Assembly (NCBI GenBank): GCA_002794785.1
Contig: NBBA01000009.1
Coordinates: forward strand, 1,302,001 to 1,366,000
DNA length: 64,000 nucleotides
Direction of reading: 5' to 3'
From: Coniferiporia sulphurascens
Taxonomy: Eukaryota; Basidiomycota; Agaricomycetes; Hymenochaetales; Hymenochaetaceae
Made by a program: the position numbers and the translations under genes
The notes under the pieces: generated by a model
The model's database searches: none
The model's input: only the letters and a program-made list of their open reading frames with translations
What the model was told of the DNA's origin: nothing
In this document: positions 1-10,930 of the stretch, piece after piece
How positions within the stretch are numbered: position 1 is the first letter of the stretch
How the letters are laid out: every line of letters starts with the position of its first letter

Positions 1-135
1 AAATGGCTGTTGGACCAGCTGTCCGCCTCGGGAGGTACACTGCCAAAAGGCTGGGTTTTCATGGATTTTTTCAAAACGCCGGAAGGCCTAGCGCCGTTGC
101 TCGTGGAATGCAACTACAGAACGAACACAGCTTAG
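1..135 (+). CDS. 3' end of a PLC-like phosphodiesterase (partial)
   Basis: An open frame runs from the first base of the window to TAG at 133-135 (44 codons), so the gene begins outside. The last residues include GWVFMDFFKTPEG followed by a hydrophobic stretch and LVECNYR. That resembles the final beta-strand region of fungal secreted PLC-like (PI-PLC X-type TIM-barrel) phosphodiesterases, in which a 'GW.F.DF' strand comes just before the C-terminus. The catalytic histidines would lie upstream and cannot be seen. The family call rests only on this tail, so it is tentative; another TIM-barrel hydrolase is possible. Confidence 0.45.
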   Translation, partial: KWLLDQLSASGGTLPKGWVFMDFFKTPEGLAPLLVECNYRTNTA

Positions 136-611
136 GCGCCGCCTAGGTAGTGCCCTGATGCTCTGATCGCAAGACTAAATTTTATTTTTGCCGATTGTAC
201 CCTTTCGACTGCACACCCACGGTATGCAGGACTGCAGCGTCTCCATTTGCATGTTGTAGTGATTATACCTGGACTCTGGGAGCGAATATCCCCGCAATGA
301 TATCTAGTTGACAACGGTCGAATGTATTCTGCTGCGTGTATAATGCGTTTCGTGCGTTTGACCAGGCTCGGTTGAACTCGGTGATGGCTTGTTGGAAAAA
401 TTGACCAGATTAAGCGTAGACCGCCCGAGACCCACGCTGGTCCCAGGGCGACGCCGACCGACTGGCGGAGCGTGTCCGCGCATTGCGCTATTTGTCCGCG
501 CTTTGGCTGATAGCACATCGCCTGACATGGGGGACAATCGGATGCAGTACTGTAAATATAAGATCACCAGCATGTTTTTCTTCTCAGCCCTCCCGCCCCT
601 TTGAGCCTACC
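136..611. other. intergenic / MFS promoter
   Basis: 476 bp between the stop of the PLC-like gene and the MFS start. Open frames on the minus strand here have no coding character. A TATA-like AT-rich stretch (taaatata) near 553-560 and a pyrimidine-rich run at 577-602 directly before the ATG at 612 are plausible core promoter and 5' UTR elements for the transporter. Confidence 0.4.
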
Positions 612-2783
612 ATGGGGACTGCCACGCAGACCCCCTACGCCGACCGAGAGCTCGCTGCAGCCCGCCACAGCTCCGAGTCCGTCACCGCCAGCGGCACGAC
701 CATTGAGGCCAGGCGGCAACACGATGTGGTCGGCGCCAACTTGGACGTGGACATCGTAGAAAAGGACAAAGAGGCCGAAGCTGACGAGCGTATGGTGGAC
801 AAAGAGGACGAGAGCAATGCTATTGCTACAACGGAAGCTGTTGAGATCGTGTATCCTTCGGGGCCTGCGCTTGCGCTTCTGACGGTCGGACTGTGTCTCG
901 TGATATTCGTGGTGAGTACCTGCAGTGGTCGTGCTTGTCCATGGTATCGATAATTTCGCGGCATATGCGCTCCAGGTTGCACTGGACAACACAATTATAG
1001 GTAGACATCCTTTTCTGTGTTTTGCTTGTTTAGCTCCTAAAGAACGTGAATTCGTCCAGCGACGGCAATCCCGACAATCACATCCGTTTTCGACTCTCTG
1101 GACGATGTCGGCTGGTATGGGTCCAGTTACCTCCTCACCACCACCAGTCTCCAGCCTGTGAGTTCTTTTTATGCCCAGTGCTACCCAATCATCAAATACA
1201 GCCGTTCCGTAGTCGTTCGGAAAAATCTACCAATATTTCGATGTCAAATGGACGTACCTCTCTGCCCTCGTACTCTTTGAAAGTGTGCACATCTCTCGTC
1301 CTCCGCTTCGTCTCAAATTTCTCATTTTTTGCTAGTTGGATCCATCATCTGTGCCACTGCGAAGAGCTCGCCTGCGCTCATCATAGGACGCGCGGTCGCG
1401 GGTGCGGGTGCTTCCGCATTGTTCTCCGGAGGCATGACGATCATCGGCTTCTCGGTTCCCTTGAGAAAAATGCCGATATACATTGCCGCTCTTTCGAGTA
1501 TGTTCGGAATCGCCTCCGTCGTAGGCCCGATCCTTGGGGGTGCCTTGACGGACAAGGCTTCATGGAGGTGGTGTTTCTGGGTGAGTCTTACCAGAGGATT
1601 CCCGTCTCTCTTTTTTTTATAAATAATAATAATCGACAGATAAATTTGCCTTTTGGTGGAGCTGCATTCCTCGCAGTATTTTTGTTCTTCAAACCGCCCA
1701 AGCGAGACACCGGAAATCTTACCCTTATGCAAAAAATTATGAAAATCGATATCCTTGGTGCCGTCTTCCTTATATGCGCCATCGTCTGCCTTCTTCTGGC
1801 CCTGCAATGGGGTGGAACGACACATCCCTGGCATGCTCCGAAAATCTGGGGTCTACTTCTCGGATTCGGACTTATAATAATATGCTTTATTGCCATCCAG
1901 GTCTATCGTGGAGACGATGCAACAATCCCCCCACGAATCTTTATCCGCCAGCGTACCGTGCGCAGTGGTGCGATATACACATGCTTCCTGAGCATGGCCC
2001 TCTACACCCACATCTACTATCTGCCGTTCTATTTCCAGGCCGTTAAAGGTACGACCGCGGAGGGCTCCGGTATCCGTTCGATCCCGTACCTTGTCAGCAT
2101 CACCGTATCCTCGGTCATCGTTGGTGCACTCATCACGAAGATTGGGTTCTACGTGCCTTTTCTTTGGATCGGAGCGGCTGTCTTCACGGTAGGCGCGGGG
2201 CTACTTTTCACGCTTTCGGTTTCGGCGAGCGCGGGCAAGTGGATTGGGTATCAGATCCTAACGGGTTTGGGAGCCGGGGCGGGTCTTCAGGTGCCGTTCC
2301 TAGCTGTGCAGGCCGTGCTGAATGCGAAAGACATGCCCGTTGGGAGTGAGTCTCTCAGCGTCTGCGTTATAGATCTCATCTTGACCTTCCCGCCCTTTCA
2401 GACGCCATAATCATGTTCTTCAACTCACTCGGCGGCGCCATCTCCATCTCTATCGCGCAGAACGTGTTCACGAATACGCTTGTGAAGGAGGTACCCAAGT
2501 ATACGACTGGCGTCGACCCGGCCGTCGTCGCCTCGAGCGGGGCGACGATCCTCCGCAAAGTCGTTCCTGCCGATCAGCTTCACGGCGTACTCTTGGCATA
2601 CACGTACGCCATAGACAGAGCGTTCATCTTACCAATAGCCGTGGCTGCTTGCGCCTTTGTCGTTTCACTATTCGTGAGTATATCTCAAGTTTTGTCGATA
2701 GTTCAGCCGCTGACCACAATGGACAGTTTGAGTGGAAATCTGTGAAAGGGAAGAAAATCATACATGGAGGAGGAGGGGCATAG
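612..2783 (+). CDS. MFS drug/toxin exporter, DHA2 (14-TM) family
   Basis: Plasma-membrane or vacuolar proton antiporter of the major facilitator superfamily. It starts at ATG 612 with a hydrophilic, acidic cytosolic tail of about 85 residues, then TM1. The hallmark motif [14 protein letters not shown] (family motif D1) is rebuilt by splicing 612-911, 976-1000 and an exon from 1060. The next exons give [19 protein letters not shown], then [16 protein letters not shown] (motif C-like region) and [11 protein letters not shown] long central exon from about 1641 encodes '[10 protein letters not shown]' and further TM segments. The last exons end with VSLF joined to [10 protein letters not shown] and TAG at 2781-2783. 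No frameshift or missing helix was seen. Relatives export azoles, mycotoxins or basic amino acids, but the substrate here cannot be read from sequence. BolA follows in convergent orientation. Confidence 0.9.
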
Positions 2784-3072
2784 TTCCTATTTATCGTATC
2801 GTATTTTCTTTCGAGTTCACTCACTTTCTTCTTCATTCATAACCCATACCCTACTCACGATCACCCATGCTTTGCGATCGAATTGTATGAAATTACTTCA
2901 CGCCATCCGGCATAACGATAGCCCCGGTCTTCAATGGAAGAAATACACTATATCAATAGTTACACAGCTAGATGGCTAGCACTATCATGTACATGGGAAG
3001 CGCAACGGGCAGTAGGGGTTCGCGGACGGTGCTTCGTAAAATGGTAGCGTTTGGTATTTCCCATGGCTGAAA

Positions 3073-3550
3073 CTATGCACCAGCCTCCTTCGCCTTTTGT
3101 GCGTTGTACTGCTTCGGCGTCATGGTTTTCTTTGAATTTTGAAATTGCGTTAAAACTGATCCAACAAGCAAGATGGTGATCCGAGGCGTGTGCTTGCATC
3201 TCTTACCTGTGAGAAGGCGTGCATCTGGGCGATTTCGTTCTTAAGGAGGTCGTTGACTGATCGAAAACAAAATCAGCGAAACAGCCACGAGACCCAGCCC
3301 CTCTCGGGATTGTACTCACCCATTCTGTGGCGTGCGAGCGTCATCTTTCCCTCGAAAGCCTTTACCAGCGTCAGGAAACGGTTTTGCCGGACATTTGTGC
3401 GACTGGGGGGGACATGTTTTATCGCACCTCGCTGACTATGAAGACATCGTAGTTCTCGCCGCAGCCGTTCGACACGTCGGTGACCTCGAGATGCGAGATT
3501 GGAATGGCCTCGCGAAGTGTGTTCTCGATGCTCTCGAGGGTTACGGGCAT
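3073..3550 (-). CDS. BolA-like protein (Fra2/BOLA2 type)
   Basis: Small protein of 89 residues in four exons: 3550-3428, 3359-3320, 3256-3207 and 3129-3073, all with GT-AG borders and consistent phase. It starts MPVTLESIENTLREAI. The BolA core shows ISHLEVTDVSNGCG with the conserved Cys, then YDVFIVSEAFEGKMTLARHRMV with the invariant His, then LLKNEIAQMHAFSQKTMTPKQY. Length and motifs match cytosolic BOLA2/Fra2, which binds a [2Fe-2S] cluster together with monothiol glutaredoxins Grx3/4 and takes part in iron sensing and cytosolic Fe-S delivery. There is no mitochondrial presequence, which argues against BolA1/BolA3. It converges on the MFS gene (about 290 bp apart) and diverges from the FunK1 gene over 1.3 kb. 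Confidence 0.9.
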
Positions 3551-4880
3551 AACGAACTCAAGCGAACAGCGATATGGTGGTGACCGTGCGCCAAGTGGTG
3601 CAGGCAAAGGGAGATAGATTACCAAAGTTTCGTTTGGGCTGATCTAATCTGATCATCTCGCGCGCTTCCTATTGGGCACAGATAACTCAGACCAGACTCC
3701 CGAAGTAAAGATCGAACAGAAGCCTGACAAAGATGTAATACCTGAGCAGCGCTCGTACTATGTGGATCGTTTCTCTCTTTCTTCCACCACTCTGTGATGT
3801 CTGTCTAGCGCCATAGTACGCATTTAATCCTCTAAATCAACAACTGCAAGCGAGGACGGAAGAAAGGAACAGCGCCGAGGTACGACTGGTTTAACTGTAT
3901 TGTGAGATTCCAGATACGTTTATAGGTGTTAGCGTGAGCTAAAAAGCTATGTTTATACGCAGCGCCGATGGTCCATCCAGAATCACCGCCAATTTCCATG
4001 TGCTTATTCAAATTGAGCCTTCTGGACTCGTAATGGGGGCAAAAATACAGCTAGCATTCCCTCGGGCCGGGGGATAACAACCTAGATGATCCGAACAGCT
4101 TCGCCCGTAATCGCGTGCCGAACCAATCCTCAAGTCGTATTTACGCCGTAAATATATTTCAATCCCCTGTAGAACACAGGATTCCGACTGCGTCTGTGCG
4201 ATGATCCTGCGCCCCGGTATAGCCGCGCAATTATACTGACCAGTCGGTTCATTAGGCTGTGGTCGGAAGGGGGGCCTCTGATTTTAAAGAATTAGCGTGG
4301 TCATAAGGTACAGTTTCTGCCTTTGACGAGGACTCCATGACTTCCCGTCACTCTTTCCCAAGTTTTGTCTCTTCCTTGCTAATGCCGCATCGGTGAAGAC
4401 CGAAAGACTCCGGACGTATTCAATGACAACATAAGTACCAGATGTCAACGAGGTCTCAGAGGCAGTCCTTAAATTTTCGTTTGACCTCCGCCAACGACTC
4501 TATTCCATGCTTACAAGCTTCAAGTTTATATCCGATTTGCGGCCTTCCTAATACAGCTTTCCTAGTATTTGCACTTGTAGGGCCCCACCCTCATGTTCAT
4601 GCCGGCCCTTGGTAAAGTCGTTTCCGGATGACTTTATGTCTTGAAGACGGTGCATTTAATGTTGGAGAATAAATCGTCCGCGGCCCGGGCTTAGAACTTC
4701 TGCGTGGTCTTTGTAACCATCGTCGCCGCAAATGGCCCTCGGTGACCTTGTATTTCCATCCGTCACATTATATCGCGTCCAGTCACATCACCACGTTCGC
4801 CTAAATTCGGTAACAGGCCGTTCTATAATAAGCGCCGAAGTCGCGGCTTTCGACCCGTTCAACCTTTCACGAAAACCAAC
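3551..4880. other. intergenic, no gene seen
   Basis: 1.33 kb between the divergent BolA and FunK1 starts. I see no supported exon, tRNA or repeat. It should contain both promoters. The open frames that reach the FunK1 start from 4732 lack coding character before the ATG at 4881. Confidence 0.5.
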
Positions 4881-7290
4881 ATGTCAGGAAGTAGTGCTTC
4901 CGCCCTTGAATCCAAATCCCCCAAACATTCGAATGCCCAGGAAACAAAGGATGTCTTTTTGGGACCTACCCGTTCAATCTATATCGATAATTTCGAAGAC
5001 CACTACCTTAGGACTTCCAAGGTCGTCCGAAGGAAGGAGTGGAAAAGTTTCCGAAACGATTCCGCCACGAGGTTCTCCGAAGGGATAACGAATCACTACC
5101 TTGTCGTGAAGCTTCTCACGGAAATAAGTTTATTCGCATGTGAAGATGGTACGCAGGAGTTTACCTGACGCTTTCACCACTGATCAATACTGACCATACG
5201 AGTCGTACAGAAAATCGTTGTCTGGCATTCTACGATACGTGGATCCGTGTGTGCCTAGAGGACTTTGAAGGGTCAAAGGTGCTACCCGATATTATCGCAA
5301 AATGGACATCGCGTGAAAATGCGCAGAAAATAGCGGGAGGAGACCGTCCTGAAGCTATCGTTCACTGGCATGAGATACAGTCGTTGGTAGAGGTCAAATG
5401 TAAGCTCAAAGATATACCTTCGAGTAAGGACACAGGAAAGTATCTCCATGTCCTGCCGCGCGGGATTCCGAGCTTAGCTGGGATGCTCTATTTGACCTGG
5501 GATACCTATGCATTTTGTCTGTACTGGTCCGACGCGTCTGGTGCCTTCAGGTCTCGCCGTTATGAGATGAGTCAGGAAGACAGCTGGGATGTGCTGCTCC
5601 GATACGTCCACACTGTTGCCAGCCCTCTTGTCAAACTTCCCGTTCGCGACCCCACCATGACCATCAATCTTGACGTCCCCAATAAGCCAATGTGGAACAT
5701 CAACTGCAGCAAGGCTTCCTTCCGCGCTTCGTTGATTTGTGCGACTGAAACACACTCCCGACAGACTTGTGTTTTCTGGGATGATACTCAGAAACGGATA
5801 ATCAAAGACCAATGGTGCGATATTAGAGAGAAATTCTCCGAGTCCAAAATTCTAGAGAAAGTCAAGGGCGTACCCGGCGTCGTGCAGGTTGACTTCTCGG
5901 AAGTAGTGAAGGGTCCAGGCGGCCGACAAGACCTTAGCACCTCCAAGTTGCATTCTGGAAACGACCGTGTCTTACCTTTCAATGGGCACAGGAGAATTGC
6001 TAGACGAGCAAAGCAAAGGTTTGTGTTAAAGTCTAAGGGCGATCCTCTGTCGAAGCGTCAAAGCGTGCGTCAGGTTTTAATGGCGATCTACGATAGTATA
6101 CAGGGTGAGGGACGACAAATTCCCCTTTACCATTTGGTTCTCTGACATGTGGACAGCTCATCAGACTTGTGTGAATGAAAGACGTGTTCTATACTGCGAT
6201 ATCAGTCGATACAATATCCTGATTAACCCCGTACATTATGATGTCGAACCGGACCTCAAACAGAAAGCCAAGTGCATTAACCAAGTTCTCGACCCCGCTA
6301 TGTGAGTTATGCCTCATCTTATATTCTTCTCATGAGTGTACTGACTCGTGCTAACAAGGGCCGATGCGAAGGAAGAAGGGGCTTTAATCGACTGGGATAG
6401 AGCCGTAGACCTGGATGGAGAGGACGCCGATGATGGACTTACAGGGCGAACAGTTCGTACCTGCTGAATCTCTCTTCATGATGAAATTAACTCAAGAAAC
6501 TGATATGTAGGGGACGCCGATGTTTGTTGCAATGAGCGTCGGAAGTGGCGAAATCAGGAACACGCGTTGCTTTAGAAAACGCGGCTTTCCGACGCTAGAA
6601 GGCGAAGCGGAACAACTGTACATCCGGGCTTATGGCCAGGAAGTACACGATCGCTACATTACTGCCATAAATGAATCTCCCAGATACATTTTCGAGGAAG
6701 GTGACCCCAGTTTCAAGCACGCGCCGTATCATGATGCGGAATCCTTTTTCTGGGTTCTTGTCTATGAACTGCTCGTCGCCTGGCCCGAATGTGAAGAGGA
6801 TGAATTATCCATGCAAGCTAGTCAGTTGATGTTCGAGTTGCACAAACACGACTTCATGGACGAATTCCTCGACATTCGCAGAGCATTGCCATCATGTAAC
6901 CTGGAATACTGGAAGAAAATTCTTCATCCTCGACTATTATGTCTTGCCGAAACCATTTGTGAAATGGGCTCCTACTTTAATACGGAATGGGCTTACTGGA
7001 AAGACTTACCGGATGACCACGCTCACGAAGCCTTGAAGAGGCTTTTACTTCCTGCCATCCTCAATTTGAAGACCGACCCAATCCCTTTACGCGAGAAGGA
7101 GAGGACGCCAAGGTGGCACTTGGGGGACAAATTTCCTGACTTCCAGTGGTATGACAAGGCGACAGAGTCACAAAACACGTCCTACAAAAAGCGAAAGCAT
7201 CCGAGCGGTCTTATCGCTCAGGATGAGCCACCGCACAAAGGGCGGAGGGTTGATAACAGCGGACAGACGTCGGATACTCTTTGCTCTTGA
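4881..7290 (+). CDS. Fungal-type protein kinase (FunK1 family)
   Basis: Predicted 726-residue protein in five exons: 4881-5148, 5211-6104, 6157-6301, 6359-6452 and 6511-7290, all GT-AG and in frame. FunK1 is a eukaryotic-like kinase family strongly expanded in mushrooms; its substrates are largely unknown. The N-terminal part carries the FunK1-specific region (LPDIIAKWTSRENAQK, WHEIQSLVEVK). The catalytic loop reads VLYCDISRYNILI, with D in the HRD position (His replaced by Cys) and the usual Asn. The metal-binding site is LIDWDRA in place of DFG, and the activation segment GTPMFVAM follows. The C-lobe signature HDAESFFWVLVYELLVAW is present. The tail is basic (KKRKH, KGRR), suggesting nuclear targeting. 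The gene looks intact. A degenerate paralogue lies in opposite orientation just downstream. Confidence 0.9.
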
Positions 7291-8109
7291 TTCTAGTCTC
7301 CCGCTTTGAAGGGAGTATATATCACTGGTCCTAACGAGTCCCCTGATATTTTCGGAATGGTCAGGGTGGAATGCCTTGGAAAGAGTGAGTAAAAAGGAGC
7401 TAATTTTGGTATGTTCGGAAGAATGCATTGTACGAGCATACGTGTATGTACAGTATATTGGGCGGAAGAGAGGTTTTGTTTTTGTTTTGTTTTCGAAACT
7501 ACATATGTACTAGTATACTATAATAATGTCCTGCAAAGCATATATCTGTCATCTTCGAGGAAGAATCGGACATCAATGGCTTTCTCGCATTCATAACCTC
7601 AAATGTGTATACTCCCGAGTATTCCATTGTTCTGTGTGGATGAATAGGCTCAACTATTTACTTCGGTATGATATGTAGTTTTATAGAAAGCATATCATGT
7701 GCGAGGTCGGGCTCTTTTAGCTTCGTACCTTTCTTTCGCCCGGATGACCAGTCGGACTACGAGTCGGAAGTAGATCCTTGAAGATCCTGTCAAAGATGAT
7801 CAAGTTGGAGAGAGTCTCTACTGACTTAGCCTCAAGGCAAAGAAACCAGTGAATTACAAGACGCCTATTGAGCCAAACATTAAGCAGCACATTTGACCAT
7901 TAAAGCCGCCGGCGCGAGGAGCTCAATACTATTGAGCGATATGCATAGTGTGAGCTAGTCTACAATTGATAAATGCAAGGAAGCGTGGCGGTGAAGATAA
8001 TAGACATCATCGGAATTATTACAGATATATCCATCTACCCTCCTTCAGGAAAACACGATAAAAGAAACCTACGTGCTATAAATGTATTCTTGTCCGTTTA
8101 TAAACCCCC
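7291..8109. other. intergenic between convergent FunK1 copies
   Basis: 0.8 kb of AT-richer sequence between the 3' ends of the intact FunK1 gene and its decayed paralogue. No exon, structural RNA or terminal repeat was seen. It probably holds both 3' UTRs. Confidence 0.4.
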
Positions 8110-10414
8110 TTAAGTATAGTCACTGGGGAAAAAGCAGGAACCGGTTAATTTAGTACGCAGTCTGGAGCTCCTCCGCAGCGTGGACGTTTGCTCGTCAGTG
8201 GCATTTCGTTCATGCTCTGTAAGAGTCTGCGAAGACATCTTCCCATCCCCCTTCAACGAAGTTCGTCTGTTTTTATTTTCATAACTAGACGAAGAACGAC
8301 GTCCAGTGGTTTCGGAAGCTGGAGGCGGAAGCATCAATTCTTGCTTTACTGTCGCTGCTCTCCCGCTGCGACCTTTACTGGGAACTGCCAGGAACGAGAG
8401 CGGGGGCGGTGATCTGCGTTCTCTAGCCTCGTGAAGCCTATCTCCTCTCCTCAATCTCTTGCGAGAGTGCTCCTCCTGCGCGCTGGCCATGTCCACATAC
8501 GACCTTTTTAAGGCACAGTCACAGTGAGTCGGCGAGCTTCTTTCTTTGTTCTCGATATGTGAACGATATCCAGAGGTGTCCCAGTCTTGCTTGGGCCCCT
8601 CACCTCCGCGCGTAAGAGAATCGGATCAGATTTTAGGATTCGGGCGGCAACAATTTAAAGCCTTTTAAAAGCTTCGTGGACATGATCCTTCGGTAGACTA
8701 GGCCAAAATGCCCATTCCGGACGAAGGCATGCGGCCATACCAGCGAGCATTTCGGCGAGGCACCACAGGCGTGGATGCAGAACGCCTTCAAAAAACTTCT
8801 TTTTCTTCGACAAGATGCTGGACGGGAAATCGCATCCATCTTCCGAAAAAGCGTGACTTCGAAATTGGATGATTAGGCTGAAGGCGGTCACGACAAACAT
8901 TCTTCCCCGCCCTCCGGTCAAGCTAAGAGTAACTCATAGATGAGTACCCAGAAAAAGGATTCTACGTCGTGGTACGGGGAGTGTTTGTATTGTGGCCTGC
9001 CATCGAGAATCACGTAAGCAGTTGTTTGAGCCACGGCTTCAATGTATCCATCGTATTTTTCTTGCCCGAAAGCTTGAACGTATAGAAGCTTTGCTTCGCT
9101 TTCCATCCTGGGAAACTTGCCTCTGTAATTTTCATCCCTTATAGTACCGGAACCGAGACTGATTGAAACAAACTTCGGCGTTATCTGTATTACCATTTGT
9201 CAGACCAACCTCGATGTGTGCTGCGAAAGTAAACGTGCCGTTTGATCTGTAAGTGAATCTCCCATAACGTCTTCTCCTAAATCTGCAGCGTTGTCCCAGT
9301 CGATTAAAACTCCTTCTTCCTTTAGATTTTTCCTGAGTTTAAGCAAAACATTGAAAGCTCGGAAAAAAGGTAGTCACTCAGCAGGATTAAAGATCTAGAG
9401 ACGACCCTTAGGTTTTTGCCTAATTTCCACTAATGACTGTATCTCATACCAGTAGACTTTTGGTCCGTCTGGTTTTCCCTGAGCTATCTTCGCAGCATTC
9501 TCTCGCGATGTCCACTTTGCGACGATATCCGGTCGTAGCCCGGACCCGTCAAAGGTACTTAAAGCATCCAGTCTCTGTCGTATTGTAGAACGCTAGACAA
9601 CGGTCTACTAAACGGAGGCATTGAAATCGTCATTACCTCGCTTCATCAGGAGTTAACTGAAAACTTACTGCCTTTGCGATCGAGCAAGCATATTTTCGTG
9701 AGAAGCTTCATTATTAGTGTGTACAGCCGCTTTTCACCAGCAGCTCCTTGGAGGTTCTTCAGGAAGCCAGCCCAGTATTTCCTCCATTCTGCTGCCTGGC
9801 TCGCCTTGGATTTTCGAAGATACTTATCTTCGAATCTGTCAACTTTAACAGTTTGGACTGATCCAGGAACGCTGTCTTTTGTTACGGCGTCAGCCTGGTC
9901 CGTACAGGGGTCCCCAAGACAATTGGATTTGATCGTCGTTAAATTTCGATTTGATTACTTCAGTACGTAGAAGGGCTGAGGCATTAAGAGGAGATTCATC
10001 AGCAGCTTGCATAGATTCGTCATTATCGAGACACAAGTATTGAGGCCCGTAGATAAGGTTGCATCACTGGGAGCCAGTGCGGATAGCTCGATATCCGCTT
10101 GTACGGGTTCAATCGACGGGAGGTCCAAGCATCTTGGAGATGTGCTGCTGTGAATGGCATCCGTTGCCTCAAAAAAAAAAGATCTGTTCTGGCTTGTATT
10201 GGGGTTTGACGGACACTGACTGAGCCGGTTTCAACTGGATAGACGAGAGCAATGTTTGGTCTACCATCTGAGGTGTAGTGTCCTCAGCGCGCAAAACGGA
10301 CTGCATTGCGTTTGCGAGAGCATCCAAATCCTGCCTAAACTTACGGGTGGAAAAAGAAGAATAGAAAACGAGGTTTTGGTCGCCGCAGTCACAGTTGAAA
10401 TTTAGGGCCTCCAC
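8110..10414 (-). pseudogene. Degenerate FunK1 kinase paralogue
   Basis: Read on the minus strand, blocks match the intact FunK1 gene at 4881-7290 in the same order. The N-terminal VDRFEDKYLRKSKA block lies near 9.85 kb and LRPDIVAKWTSRENAAK near 9.5 kb. LIDWDNAADLGEDV is near 9.3 kb and YHDVESFFWVLIYELLLA ends at 8921. HPRLWCLAEMLAG is near 8.77 kb, and a basic tail lies at 8496-8110. Between the N-terminal region and the DFG-equivalent the copy jumps directly, so about 200 residues, including the whole catalytic loop, are missing. After ELLLA the conserved Trp codon TGG is TGA (8920-8918). The frame shifts after the ELLLA block and again near 8650, where KRLL continues in another frame as ILKSDPILL. 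A functional kinase is therefore unlikely. Upstream, 10414-10172 is an open frame that may be the original N-terminus. Confidence 0.8.
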
Positions 10415-10625
10415 GATCGCGTATTTCTATTAATATACTTTTTTGCCGCGCATCGTTACGTCACATCGTATTTCACGTGACTCTAATGTTAGTCATGCAA
10501 ACCAAATACAACACGGTGTCACGTTTGCTCCTTACTAACTTTTGAACTCGCTGTTCTGCACCGGAAAACTACTTCTTGCTCTCACCTACCGATTGCGGCC
10601 CTCTGATGACTCAAGTACTAGCAGC

Positions 10626-10633
10626 TATATATA
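10626..10633 (+). promoter_or_regulatory. TATA box-like element
   Basis: A perfect TATATATA lies 64 bp before an ATG at 10697 and is followed by purine-rich sequence. The spacing suits a polymerase II core promoter for a plus-strand transcript. No recognised gene follows directly, so its use is unproven. Confidence 0.35.
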
Positions 10634-10696
10634 GATTCCAGAGAGGAGCAAGAACAACACAATAAAGGCAAAGAGAGCAAGCGCCGAATTCCAGCC

Positions 10697-10930
10697 ATGT
10701 TCTCAGGCAGCGGCGTTTCCGACGCGCTATTAATACTTTTACCTCACGATGAGACTCTCACTTATTTCAAGTACTCTGCGTGTGATTTAGTACTACTCAC
10801 ATTTGACTATTGTTTCAGGCGTGGTCACTCCGATGGAAAAGGGAAGCATCCACATGGTGACTATCCTCTCACATCTCACTATAGTCAATGTTGTCGATCT
10901 GAATATATGCGCATACAGCACTGTTGTTAG
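10697..10930 (+). other. Possible short gene or leftover 5' end
   Basis: An ATG at 10697 behind the TATA element opens MFSGSGVSDALLILLPHDET, then meets a plausible intron (donor after TTCAA at 10768, acceptor cag near 10819). A second possible intron would be only 28 nt, which is too short to trust. No CaaX motif, signal peptide or known domain is visible. It could be a small-protein gene or the remaining 5' end of a lost gene. I do not recognise it. Confidence 0.2.

Noticed and set aside
1001..1059. Acceptor at 1032 giving a frame through [12 protein letters not shown] in the MFS gene
   Set aside because: The later acceptor at 1059 restores the invariant [14 protein letters not shown] motif; the earlier one does not.
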